Source: DATFDN01 sp963767645
GTDB taxonomy: Bacteria; Pseudomonadota; Alphaproteobacteria; Acetobacterales; Acetobacteraceae
Assembly (NCBI GenBank): GCA_963767645.1
Contig: CAVYEW010000010.1
Span: forward strand, 558,001 to 622,000
Length of the DNA stretch: 64,000 bases
Direction: 5' to 3'
Every line of letters begins with the position of its first letter. Position 1 is the first letter of the stretch. Both the position numbers and the translations under genes were made by a program. A model generated the notes under the pieces. That model was given only the letters and a program-made list of their open reading frames with translations. It searched no databases and was not told the origin of the DNA. Below, one piece after another: positions 25,949 through 33,189 of this stretch.

Positions 25949-26032
25949 CGTCATTCAAGCGCAAGCGGGAATCCAGGAGGACGTTCCGGAACTTGGTGCG
26001 CTGGCTGAATGCCCGCTCTCGCGAGCATGACG
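25949..26032. repeat. Pair of inverted REP-like units
   Basis: CGTCATTC..GCAAGCGGGAATCCA at 25949-25975 and GAATGCCCGCTCTCGCGAGCATGACGG at 26007-26032 (about) are imperfect copies in opposite orientation. Each has its own small stem around a GCAA or CTCG turn. The TCATTCNNGCGNAAGCGGGAATCCA pattern is a common bacterial REP. They fill the gap between the DUF1194 gene and a small ORF. Confidence 0.7.
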
Positions 26033-26064
26033 GTATGGGTCAGGACGCAAGGCCGGCCGAGCTG

Positions 26065-26226
26065 CTATTTCTTGCTGCCGGTGTCCTCGACGTTCTCGGC
26101 CCCTTTCCGGGTCCCGCCGAAGCGGTCGGCGCCCCCCAACTCCTGTGTCCCTGGCTTCTTGTGGTTCCCGGTATTCTGCTGGTCCTCGGTGTGCTTGATG
26201 TCCTGCTCGGTATGGGGCTCGGGCAT
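26065..26226 (-). CDS. Small hydrophilic hypothetical protein (53 residues)
   Basis: A 53-residue protein, MPEPHTEQDIKHTEDQQNTG and on, made almost wholly of polar and charged residues with Gly and no hydrophobic core. That suggests a disordered stress or desiccation-type peptide. The start is strongly supported by a consensus AAGGAGG (26239-26233), six bases before ATG 26226. It diverges from the DUF3775 gene and may share the bidirectional EcfG-like element at 26258-26282. The family is not recognised. Confidence 0.55.
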   Translation of the reverse strand: MPEPHTEQDIKHTEDQQNTGNHKKPGTQELGGADRFGGTRKGAENVEDTGSKK

Positions 26227-26257
26227 GATCATCCTCCTTCCTCTGTCTTCGGTGGAA

Positions 26258-26282
26258 GCAACGCGGACCGGCCTCCGCCGTT
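26258..26282 (+). promoter_or_regulatory. EcfG-like promoter before the DUF3775 gene
   Basis: GCAAC (26258-26262), 16 bases, CGTT (26279-26282), then about 24 bases to ATG 26307. The minus strand over the same bases reads CAAAC-N16-CGTT, which would point at the 53-residue gene, so the site may work both ways. The plus-strand match to GGAAC-N16/17-CGTT is 8 of 9. Confidence 0.42.
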
Positions 26283-26306
26283 TGCGCCGAAAGCACGGAG
26301 GCGGCA

Positions 26307-26741
26307 ATGCTCACCTACACCAGCATCGATGAGGTGCGCACCATCATCGCCCGGAGCGAGGCGGCGGCGGCGCAAGGCGATCGGCTGGTGGATCGGATGT
26401 ACAAGGCCGATCTGCTGCCCGCGGGCGACAAGCAGCATACGGTGCATCCCGCCCAGCGCGACGAGGCGGAGCTGGACGACCTGGCTCCGCTGGGCGCCTC
26501 GACAATGGCCGAGCCCTTGAAGCGCCTGCAAGCTATCCTTGGTGAGATGAGCGCGGAGGCGCGGCGGGAAGTGCAGGCGATCGCCTTGATCGGCGCCGGG
26601 GAGTTTGCGGCCCGCGAGTGGGACGCCGCGCTGGCGGCGGCCGAATCTCGCCAGACCGAGGCCGAGCCGCGGGCGATGGCGGAGGACCCGGACCTCGCCC
26701 CGCATCTCGCGAAAGGTCTCTACGTGCTGAAGCTGGCATGA
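26307..26741 (+). CDS. DUF3775 domain protein
   Basis: A 144-residue helical protein. Residues ~70-140 (LKRLQAILGEMSAEARREVQ, then ALIGAGEFAAREWDAALAAAESR and DLAPHLAKGLYVL) fit DUF3775, where a variant of the GRGDF-type loop precedes an acidic helix. The N-terminal half (MLTYTSIDEVRTIIARSEAA) is a second helical part. The function is unknown. It is the first gene of a likely operon with the quinone oxidoreductase (10-bp gap) and the 58-residue gene. An EcfG-like promoter lies upstream. Confidence 0.72.
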   Translation: MLTYTSIDEVRTIIARSEAAAAQGDRLVDRMYKADLLPAGDKQHTVHPAQRDEAELDDLAPLGASTMAEPLKRLQAILGEMSAEARREVQAIALIGAGEFAAREWDAALAAAESRQTEAEPRAMAEDPDLAPHLAKGLYVLKLA

Positions 26742-26751
26742 GGGGGCGGTC

Positions 26752-27690
26752 ATGGCGACATGCCGGGCCGTCCGCCTGCACCGCTTCGGCGGGCCGGAGG
26801 AGCTTCGCATCGAGGAGGTCGAGCATCCGGTGCCGCGCGACGACGAGGTGGTGATCCGGGTCGAGGCGGCGAGCCTCAATCCGGTTGACCTCAAGATCCG
26901 CGCCGGGAAGATGCCGATGGTGCGCGCGGAACAGCTTCCCGTCGGCCTCGGCCGCGACGCATCGGGCATTGTGGAAACCTGCGGCACCAGGGCGCACACG
27001 CTGCGCGAGGGCGACGCGATATTCTGCTCCGTCGGCTGGGACCGCTTCACCCATGCCGAGATGCTGCTGGTGAAGGCGTTGGAGATGACCGCCAAGCCCG
27101 CGCGCCTCGACCACGTGCAGGCGGCATCCGTGCCGTTGGCGGCGCTGACTGCCTGGCAAGGGCTGTTCGACTATGGCGGGCTGGAGCCGGGTCAGCGGGT
27201 GCTGATCCACGGCGGCGCCGGCGGCGTAGGCCATTTCGCGGTGCAGATCGCCAAGGCGCACGGCGCCTGGGTCGCGACGACGGTTTCCGACCGTGACATC
27301 GGCTTTGCGCGCGAACTGGGGGCCGACGAGGTGATCGACTACCGCCACCAGCGGTTCGAGCGCGCCGTGGCCGATATAGACGTGGTGCTCGACCTAATCG
27401 GCGGCGAGACGCAGGAGCGGAGCTGGTCGATCCTCGAGCCGGGCGGGATCATCGTCTCCACCGTGCAGGAGCCCGATCAGGATACCGCGCGAGAACGCCA
27501 AGCGCGCGGCGTGCGGTTTCTGGCCGAGCCGAACGCGGCACAGCTGGAAGCGATCGCGCGGCTGATCGATGCCAACGAGATCCGGCCCAGCGTCGCCGCG
27601 GTGTTCGATCTGGATCAAGTGCAGGAGGCGCATCGCGCGCTGGAGCACGCTCACCCGCGCGGCAAGATCGTGCTGCGCGTCGGCCAGTAG
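26752..27690 (+). CDS. Quinone oxidoreductase-like NADPH-dependent medium-chain reductase
   Basis: A 312-residue MDR-superfamily protein. It has the N-terminal GroES-like domain (VRLHRFGGPEELRIEEVEHP) and Rossmann motif HGGAGGVGHFAVQIAKAHGA (~residues 162-181), followed by ELGADEVIDYR. The catalytic zinc ligands are absent, as in QOR/zeta-crystallin enzymes, which reduce quinones or enones. In this setting it could detoxify reactive carbonyls during stress. It is 10 bp after the DUF3775 gene and 9 bp before a 58-residue gene. Confidence 0.87.
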   Translation: MATCRAVRLHRFGGPEELRIEEVEHPVPRDDEVVIRVEAASLNPVDLKIRAGKMPMVRAEQLPVGLGRDASGIVETCGTRAHTLREGDAIFCSVGWDRFTHAEMLLVKALEMTAKPARLDHVQAASVPLAALTAWQGLFDYGGLEPGQRVLIHGGAGGVGHFAVQIAKAHGAWVATTVSDRDIGFARELGADEVIDYRHQRFERAVADIDVVLDLIGGETQERSWSILEPGGIIVSTVQEPDQDTARERQARGVRFLAEPNAAQLEAIARLIDANEIRPSVAAVFDLDQVQEAHRALEHAHPRGKIVLRVGQ

Positions 27691-27699
27691 GAGAGTTTG

Positions 27700-27876
27700 A
27701 TGGGCAAGTACGAACCCCCCACCCCCGAACGTGACCCGGGCGATGCCGTGCCGCCTGGGGTGGCGCCCGCGGAGCCGGTTCCCTTGACCGAGCGGGACCG
27801 GGCTGTCCTGGACAAGTTGCGCCATCTGCCGCAATCGCCGGAGCCGGGAAAGGACGACTCCAACACGGAATCCTGA
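27700..27876 (+). CDS. Small proline-rich hypothetical protein (58 residues)
   Basis: A 58-residue protein, MGKYEPPTPERDPGDAVPPG and on, with many Pro, Asp, Glu and Arg residues. A short helix (LTERDRAVLDKLRHLPQ) lies near the middle. AGGAG at 27689-27693 is 6 bases before ATG 27700, and the gene is 9 bp from the oxidoreductase stop. It resembles in style the disordered extension of the DUF892 gene. The family is not recognised. Confidence 0.55.
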   Translation: MGKYEPPTPERDPGDAVPPGVAPAEPVPLTERDRAVLDKLRHLPQSPEPGKDDSNTES

Positions 27877-27881
27877 ACGCG

Positions 27882-27906
27882 GGAACCGGGGCGGCTTCGC
27901 CCTGTT
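27882..27906 (+). promoter_or_regulatory. EcfG-like promoter before the CsbD-like gene
   Basis: GGAAC (27882-27886), 16 bases, TGTT (27903-27906): the -35 box is a perfect match to the EcfG consensus and one of four -10 bases differs. It lies about 40 bases before ATG 27946. Confidence 0.5.
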
Positions 27907-27945
27907 GGTCATATCGTATCGACCTCCAAATCACGGAGACAGCCT

Positions 27946-28176
27946 ATGAGCGACAAGGTGCAGGGCATGGCCCGCGACGTGGCCGGCCGGGCGCAGCAGG
28001 CCTTCGGCAGCGCCGTCGGCGACGCAAGTACGCAGGCGAAGGGAATGTACAACCAGGCCAGCGGGCAGGCGCAGGAACAGGCGGCGCGGCTGGCCGAGGT
28101 GATCCGCGATCAGCCTCTGACCTCGGCGCTGATCGCGCTCGGGATCGGCTACATCCTGGGTCGCCTGACCGGCTGA
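27946..28176 (+). CDS. CsbD-like / ElaB-like small stress protein with C-terminal membrane anchor
   Basis: A 76-residue protein. The N-terminal MSDKVQGMARDVAGRAQQAFG resembles CsbD-family repeats, a class induced by general stress in many bacteria. Residues ~57-74 (TSALIALGIGYILGRLTG) form a hydrophobic anchor ending in the GxxLGRL pattern of DUF883/ElaB proteins. It is likely a tail-anchored helical protein. ACGGAG precedes the ATG by ~8 bases. A GGAAC-type promoter lies upstream and a strong terminator downstream (28331-28355), so it may be a single-gene unit. Confidence 0.8.
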   Translation: MSDKVQGMARDVAGRAQQAFGSAVGDASTQAKGMYNQASGQAQEQAARLAEVIRDQPLTSALIALGIGYILGRLTG

Positions 28177-28244
28177 AGGCACGCATTGCGTGTTCCACAT
28201 GGCCGGGTCCGCGAATCCGCCATAGAGCGGAGTGGGACTTGAGG

Positions 28245-28355
28245 GTAAGGAGGGGCCGTTCCGGCCTGGGTGGCCCAAACGGGGTCGTTGACCCCAGTGT
28301 TTCCCAGACGTGAAGCCTCCCTGTTACTCACCCCGGGCCGACGCCCGGGGTTTTT
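28245..28355 (+). ncRNA. Candidate structured RNA ending in a terminator
   Basis: Between csbD and the terminator, three small stems follow one another: GGCCG-ttc-CGGCC (28254-28266), TGGG-tgg-CCCA (28267-28277) and GGGGTC-gtt-GACCCC (28281-28295). GTAAGGAGG (28245-28253) can close the group with CCTCC-ctg-TTAC (28316-28327), next to the terminator hairpin. The C-rich CCTCCCTGTT segment could bind ribosome sites of other mRNAs, as in alphaproteobacterial trans-acting sRNAs. It could instead be the 3' UTR of csbD. Folded by eye only. Confidence 0.4.
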
Positions 28356-29458
28356 GTTTGGCGCGGTGCGGGCAGGGTCCGCAAACCGAGCGCCTCCAGC
28401 ACTGCGGCATGGAGAAGCGGCCGGGGAGCCGGCGGGCGGGATAGGTCGAAGCCCATCACGTCGTCATAGCCCCAAAGCGCCCAGCCGATGCTGGCGCGCT
28501 CGCATTCCTCCCGCACCGCTTCGATCCAGGCCAGGCGCGCGCGCGCGTTCAGCCGGGCGGAAGCACCGAATTCTCCGGCCAGTACCACCGCCTGGTTGCG
28601 GGCGGCCCAGGCGGCGGCGCGGCCGATACGGGCCGCGATCGACAGCCGGTTCCAGTGCTGGCCACAGACGAACTCGATCAGGTCTTGCGTCGCCGGATCG
28701 GAGCTGGCGGCGACGCGCGCGCACGAGGCGGCGTCATCGGCGGGGAAGGGGAGGCGTGCGAGCGCCGCGCGGTCCAGGCCGGGACGGTATGCCGCGAGCG
28801 AGGTCAGCTCCGAAGGGTCGTAGTAATGGAACGTGTAGATGACGTCCGAGTCCGGCACCGGGGCGAGGCTGGCGAGGCCGTCGATGCTGCTCCAGTCCGG
28901 TCCGCTCAGAACGATCGTACTGGCGGGCAGCGCCCCCCGGATAATGGCCAGGACCTTGTCTTGCAGCGCGCTCCAGGATGGGACATCGTCGGGAAACACC
29001 GGCTCGTTGACCACTTCCGGGAACGTGCGATCGGGGTTGAGCGCGCGAAGCGCCGGGGCAAGGCGGCGCCAAGTGTCGGCCAGCGCCGCGCGGTCCTGCT
29101 CGCGCTGCTCCAGCCGCCACCCGGCGTAGCTTGGCACCAGCACCACGGCAAGCCCGGCGGATTGCAGGCGGCGCACCTGGGCGATCAGCAGCCCGCGTCC
29201 GGCGGCGCTGGCCGCGAAACCCGGCTCGAAGGGCAGCCGCACGAAGGTGAAGCCGGCGCGGTGCAGGTCGGCGATCGCCGTGTCGCTGAGATAGGCGCGG
29301 ATGGCGGCCGGGTCGCTGCGCGCCGGGAAGCGCAGCCAATTCGTGATGTTGATGCCGCGGCGCAGCGCCGCGATCCGCTGCGGCGGCGGAGCCGCCAGCG
29401 AGGCGGCGGGAAGCAAGGCGCCGAGCAGCGCCAGCAACAGCGCGGTCGCGCGGATCAC
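28328..29458 (-). CDS. Secreted glycoside hydrolase family 5 (cellulase-like)
   Basis: A 376-residue protein with a signal peptide (residues ~1-22, ALLLALLGALLPAASLA). Family 5 features are GINITNWLRFP at the start of the barrel, PEVVNEPVF with the acid/base Glu152, DVIYTFHYYDP, and VVLAGEFGAS with the nucleophile Glu296. It should cleave beta-linked glucan in the periplasm or outside. Its start overlaps the stop of the GT2 gene (ATGA at 29455), suggesting a polysaccharide made and trimmed by one operon. Its last ~10 codons also form a terminator hairpin on the other strand, so the C-terminal tail (KTPGVGPG) may not be functional. Confidence 0.87.
   Translation of the reverse strand: MIRATALLLALLGALLPAASLAAPPPQRIAALRRGINITNWLRFPARSDPAAIRAYLSDTAIADLHRAGFTFVRLPFEPGFAASAAGRGLLIAQVRRLQSAGLAVVLVPSYAGWRLEQREQDRAALADTWRRLAPALRALNPDRTFPEVVNEPVFPDDVPSWSALQDKVLAIIRGALPASTIVLSGPDWSSIDGLASLAPVPDSDVIYTFHYYDPSELTSLAAYRPGLDRAALARLPFPADDAASCARVAASSDPATQDLIEFVCGQHWNRLSIAARIGRAAAWAARNQAVVLAGEFGASARLNARARLAWIEAVREECERASIGWALWGYDDVMGFDLSRPPAPRPLLHAAVLEALGLRTLPAPRQTKTPGVGPG
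28331..28355 (+). terminator. Rho-independent terminator
   Basis: A perfect 8-bp stem CCCCGGGC (28331-28338) and GCCCGGGG (28343-28350) with loop CGAC, followed by TTTTT. It ends plus-strand transcription after the csbD gene or the candidate RNA. The hairpin lies inside the last codons of the minus-strand GH5 gene. Confidence 0.88.
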
Positions 29459-30441
29459 AGCGCCCGCGAAAAAGCGGGCAGCTCGCTCGGCAGGTGGCGC
29501 TCCACCAGATAGAGCGGACGGTTCTTGGTCTCATTGAATACCCGGCCCAGGTATTCCCCGATCACCCCGAGGGTGAGGAGCTGCACCCCGCCCAGGAACA
29601 GCACCACCGTCATCAGGCTGGGATAGCCGGCGACCGGATTGCCGAACAGCAAGGTGCGCGCGATGAGTTGCGCGCCGAATACGGAGGCGAACAAAGCCAC
29701 CGCGAGTCCGACATAGGTGGCCACCTTCAGCGGCGCGACGGTGCAGCCGGTGATGCCCTCCAGCGCCAGCTTCCAGAGCGCCAGCCAGCTCCAGGCGCTG
29801 CGCCCGGCATGACGCGGCGCGCGTTCGTACGGCACCGCCTTGACCGGATAGCCGACCCAGGCGAACAGGCCCTTCATGCAGCGATGGTGCTCGCGCAATT
29901 GCAGCACCGCTTCCACCACGCGCCGGCTCATCAGCCGGAAGTCGCCCACGTCGCGCGGGATGTCGATGTCGGCGAGTCGGCCCATGATGCGATAGAACAG
30001 CCTGGCGGTGAGCCGCTTGAGAATGCTGTCCCCGACCCGCGCGCTGCGCTGCGCATAGACGGTGTCAAACCCCTCGCGCCATCCGGCGATCAGTGCCGGG
30101 ATCAGCTCGGGTGGGTCCTGCAGGTCGGCGTCGATAACGATGATCGCCTCGCCGCGCGCGTAATCGAGCCCGGCGGTGGTGGCGATCTCCTTGCCGAAGT
30201 TGCGCGAGAGATTGACCACGGCGATGCGCGGCTGGGTCAGGCGCAGCTTCTGCAGCAACACCAGGGTCGGGTCGGTGCTGCCGTCATTGACATACACCAC
30301 CTCCCACGGCCCGAGCGGGTTCATCACCGCCGCCAGGCGCCGGTCGAACTCGGCCAGGCTCGCCTGTTCGTTGAACAGGGGTACCACGACCGAGAAGGTG
30401 GGACGCGCTGCAATCCATGGCGCAGCCGCGACGTCCAGCAT
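29455..30441 (-). CDS. Family 2 glycosyltransferase, GtrB/DPM1-like
   Basis: A 328-residue protein. The GT-A domain (residues ~15-230) has FSVVVPLFNEQASL, YVNDGSTD, the metal-binding DADLQDPPELIP and RDVGDFRLMSRRV. Two C-terminal membrane helices (~240-262 and ~275-300) follow. This layout matches undecaprenyl-phosphate glucosyl- or mannosyltransferases of the GtrB/DPM1 type, which make lipid-linked sugars on the inner membrane. It forms a two-gene operon with the GH5 hydrolase. The adjacent divergent polytopic transferase could use its product. Confidence 0.87.
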   Translation of the reverse strand: MLDVAAAPWIAARPTFSVVVPLFNEQASLAEFDRRLAAVMNPLGPWEVVYVNDGSTDPTLVLLQKLRLTQPRIAVVNLSRNFGKEIATTAGLDYARGEAIIVIDADLQDPPELIPALIAGWREGFDTVYAQRSARVGDSILKRLTARLFYRIMGRLADIDIPRDVGDFRLMSRRVVEAVLQLREHHRCMKGLFAWVGYPVKAVPYERAPRHAGRSAWSWLALWKLALEGITGCTVAPLKVATYVGLAVALFASVFGAQLIARTLLFGNPVAGYPSLMTVVLFLGGVQLLTLGVIGEYLGRVFNETKNRPLYLVERHLPSELPAFSRAL

Positions 30442-30470
30442 GGCGGGGCCTCGAAGCGGGTTGTCAATCT

Positions 30471-32159
30471 TTGCGCGGCATTATCGGACCGCAGACCAAT
30501 GAGGCATCCAATATATTAAGCTTCCGTAAACAGTGCGCGGTCCTACTGCTGGCAGGCGCCGTGCTGACCTGTGCGGCGGCAATCCGCAGCTTCGAATACG
30601 ACGAGGCGTACAGCGTGTTCGTCACCTCGCCGACGCCGCGCCCTGCGTGGCCCGCGACGATGTTCCGCGCGGGCGAGGTGCGTGCGGCATTCACTACCCA
30701 TGCCGGGCCGGCAGCAATCGCGCGCGCGCTGCGCGAGACCGATGTGCATCCGCCGCTCTACTTCTGGGCGCTCGCCTGCTGGCGGCAGATCGCGGGCGAT
30801 GGTCTGCTGGCGATGCGGCTGCTGTCAGTGCTGTGCGCGCTGGCGGCGCTCGTCGCGGTCGGCGCGATAGCGCGGGAAGCGGCGATCTCGGCGTCGCTTT
30901 CGACGCTGTTCACCGCCGGATGCTACGGCTTTGCCTATACCGGCGTCGTGACGCGCGGCTTCGCGCTCGCGCAGGCGCTCTCCCTCTGCGGCGTGCTGCT
31001 GGTGTTGCGTGCCGCACGGCAGGAGAGATGGCGGGAGGCGCTGGCGGGAGGGGTGCTGCTCGGTGCGGCCACGCTCGCCAACTATCTCAGCGCGTTCGTG
31101 GGCGTGGCGGCGCTGCTGTGGCTGCTGGCGGCGGGCGGGCGGCGGGTTTCGCTGTGGATCTCGGCCGGGCTCGGCTTCGCTGCGTTCCTGCCCGCCGATC
31201 TGTGGTTCTTCCTGGCCCAGCGCGGCAGCCGCGTCGGACAGTTTCCGCCGTTTCGTCTCGGCCCGAGCCTGGTCCGCCTCGCCGAGTACGCGGTGGCGAA
31301 CCTGTTCGGCGGATTGCCGCTCTACGCGGACGGGGCGGCGCGCATGTTCGTCGGGGCCGCGTTGGGCGCGGCGATGCTCGTACTGATCCTGGTGGTCGCG
31401 TGCCGCTGGCGCTTCCTGCCGGGAGACGCACGGTGGCTGCTGTTGGGCGGCACCCTCGCGCCGCCGCTCGGTCTGCTGGCGCTCGGGGCGATGTTCGACA
31501 ACACGCCGATCGAGCTGCGCTATCTGTGTTTCGCGACGCCGTTCGCTGGGCTGCTGCTGGCCGGAGCGCTAGAGGATCAGCAACTCTCCCTCTCCCGCTT
31601 GCGGGAGAGGGTTGGGGTGAGGGTGCCGCCCGCCCCCTTCACCCCGACCCTCTCCCCCCGCAAGGGCGGGTGGAGAGGGAGATGTGCAGCGGGAGTGCTC
31701 TCCCTCCAGGCCCTGGCGATCCTTGGCCTGATCCTGCGGCCGGAGACGATGCAGCCGGCGCGAAGCCTCGCTCATCAGGCGGCCGCGCTCGCCGGGCCGG
31801 GCGGGGTCATCGTGCTGCCGCGCGGCAATGACGGGGTCGGCGTGGTCGGGCCGTTCCTGGCGGAACTGCCGGATGCCGCCCGCGTGCTGCTCGTCTCCGC
31901 AACCGATGATCCGCTCACGCTGCGCGCGCGGCTGCCGCCGGAGCCGGTAGTGCTCGTGCTGCTCGGCGAAGACACGGCGAGCCGTGCCGCGCTGGAGGTC
32001 ATGCGCGCGGCGTTCCCGTGTCAGTCCTCGCCGGTCTTGCGGAACGGGCTCTGCTCCGCCAAGGCCGCCATCTCGGCCCGGATCGAGGGGGTCTCGTGCT
32101 TGAGCGAGTCCGCTACGGCCCGCCGCAGCCCCGGATGGGCGATCCAGTGCGCGGAGTAG
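30471..32159 (+). CDS. Polytopic glycosyltransferase (GT39/ArnT-like), carrying a REP insertion
   Basis: A ~560-residue protein with about ten hydrophobic helices. The first loop FEYDEAYSVFVT holds the acidic catalytic residue pattern of GT-C enzymes, and DVHPPLYFWALACWRQ is the second family signature. They move sugars from lipid-linked donors on the periplasmic side. The start is uncertain: TTG 30471 is used; ATG 30417 would overlap the divergent GT2 gene by 25 bp. A palindromic repeat at 31583-31684 adds ~33 residues in frame (LSLSRLRERVGVRV and on). The last ~46 codons run antisense over the 3' end of the acyltransferase gene, so the native stop may be lost. Confidence 0.72.
   Translation: MRGIIGPQTNEASNILSFRKQCAVLLLAGAVLTCAAAIRSFEYDEAYSVFVTSPTPRPAWPATMFRAGEVRAAFTTHAGPAAIARALRETDVHPPLYFWALACWRQIAGDGLLAMRLLSVLCALAALVAVGAIAREAAISASLSTLFTAGCYGFAYTGVVTRGFALAQALSLCGVLLVLRAARQERWREALAGGVLLGAATLANYLSAFVGVAALLWLLAAGGRRVSLWISAGLGFAAFLPADLWFFLAQRGSRVGQFPPFRLGPSLVRLAEYAVANLFGGLPLYADGAARMFVGAALGAAMLVLILVVACRWRFLPGDARWLLLGGTLAPPLGLLALGAMFDNTPIELRYLCFATPFAGLLLAGALEDQQLSLSRLRERVGVRVPPAPFTPTLSPRKGGWRGRCAAGVLSLQALAILGLILRPETMQPARSLAHQAAALAGPGGVIVLPRGNDGVGVVGPFLAELPDAARVLLVSATDDPLTLRARLPPEPVVLVLLGEDTASRAALEVMRAAFPCQSSPVLRNGLCSAKAAISARIEGVSCLSESATARRSPGWAIQCAE
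31583..31684. repeat. REP-like inverted repeat inserted in frame in the glycosyltransferase gene
   Basis: The left arm CTCCCTCTCCCGC..GCGGGAGAGGGTTGGGGTG faces a right arm CACCCCGACCCTCTCCC..GGTGGAGAGGGAG. It shares TCACCCCGACCCTCTCCC (31639-31656) with the element at 38241-38343. About 102 bp, a multiple of three, are added, so the host frame stays open. Confidence 0.82.
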
Positions 32160-33178
32160 GTCGGGCGTGGCAGGTAGCCGCGCTGGATCTTATGGCGCCC
32201 CTGCGCGCCCGCCTCCACGCGGGCCAGGCCATGTGCGATCGCCCAATCGATGGCGCGGTAGTAGCACAGCTCGAAATGCAGGAACGGCCAATCGCCGCGG
32301 CAGCCCCAGTTGCGGCCATACAGCGCGTCGGTGCCGGCGAGGTTGAGCGCGCCGGCGACCGGCGTGCCGTTGTGCTCGGCCGTCATCAGCACGACCCTGT
32401 CGCCCAGCCGCTCGGAGAGCAGCGAGAAGAACCGCCGGGTCAGATAGGCGCTGCCCCATTTCCGATCCACCGTGGCGCGGTAGAAGCGGTAGAACGCATC
32501 CCAGTGCCGCTCGGTGATCTCGGCGCCGGAAAGCGTGCGGAAGGTTAGCCCGGCGGCGTTGGCATCGCGCCGCTCGCGCCGCAGCACCTTGCGCTTGCGC
32601 GACGACAGCGCGCCGAGGAAATCGTCGAAGCTGGCGTACCCCGCGTTCTCCCAGTGAAACTGCATCCCCAGCCGGCGCAGCCACCCGGCCTCGCCGAGCG
32701 CCGTCCACTCCGCCTCGGTGCAGAACGTCGCATGCACCGAGGACAGCCCAAGCTCCCGACACGCCTGGGCCAGCGCCGAGCCGAGCGCCTCGATAGAGAC
32801 GGCGCCCTCCCGGCGCAGCAGGCGCGGGCCGGGCACGGGACTGAACGGCACCGCGACTTGCAGCTTGGGGTAGTAGTCCCCTCCCGCGCGATCCAGCGCG
32901 TGCGCCCAGCCATGATCGAACACGTATTCGCCGTAGCTGTGCGACTTCGCGTACATCGGCGCCGCCGCGACCACGCTGCCGGCTTCGTCGCGGATGACCG
33001 CGTGCTGGGGCAGCCATCCGGTGCGCGCGCTGGCCGAGCCGCTATCCTCGAGCGCGCTGAGGAAGGCGTGGCTCACGAACGGGTTCTCGGCGCCGGCGCA
33101 GGAATCCCAGTCCGCCGGGTCGATCTCCTTGATGGCGGTGTGCAGCGTGAGCGAGAATGCAGCGGCGCCGTCCGGCAT
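32021..33178 (-). CDS. GNAT/FemAB-like acyltransferase (DUF482 family)
   Basis: A 385-residue protein with the DUF482 pattern: NPFVSHAFLSALEDSGSA at the N-terminus, ARTGWLPQHAVIRD, AAAPMYAKSHSYGEYVFDHGWAHA, RKRKVLRRERRDANAAG and the C-terminal FELCYYRAIDWAIAHGLARVEAGAQGRHK (described in parts). These are double-GNAT-fold proteins of proteobacteria, thought to transfer amino acyl groups; the substrate is unknown. ATG 33178 is chosen since upstream codons cover the RidA gene. It lies 11 bp after RidA on the same strand. Its 3' end is overlapped by the convergent glycosyltransferase frame. Confidence 0.85.
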   Translation of the reverse strand: MPDGAAAFSLTLHTAIKEIDPADWDSCAGAENPFVSHAFLSALEDSGSASARTGWLPQHAVIRDEAGSVVAAAPMYAKSHSYGEYVFDHGWAHALDRAGGDYYPKLQVAVPFSPVPGPRLLRREGAVSIEALGSALAQACRELGLSSVHATFCTEAEWTALGEAGWLRRLGMQFHWENAGYASFDDFLGALSSRKRKVLRRERRDANAAGLTFRTLSGAEITERHWDAFYRFYRATVDRKWGSAYLTRRFFSLLSERLGDRVVLMTAEHNGTPVAGALNLAGTDALYGRNWGCRGDWPFLHFELCYYRAIDWAIAHGLARVEAGAQGRHKIQRGYLPRPTYSAHWIAHPGLRRAVADSLKHETPSIRAEMAALAEQSPFRKTGED

Positions 33179-33189
33179 GGCGGCGACGC

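Noticed and set aside
30417..30470. ATG at 30417 as the glycosyltransferase start
   Set aside because: It would overlap the divergent GT2 gene by 25 bp and has no ribosome site; the start remains unsettled.
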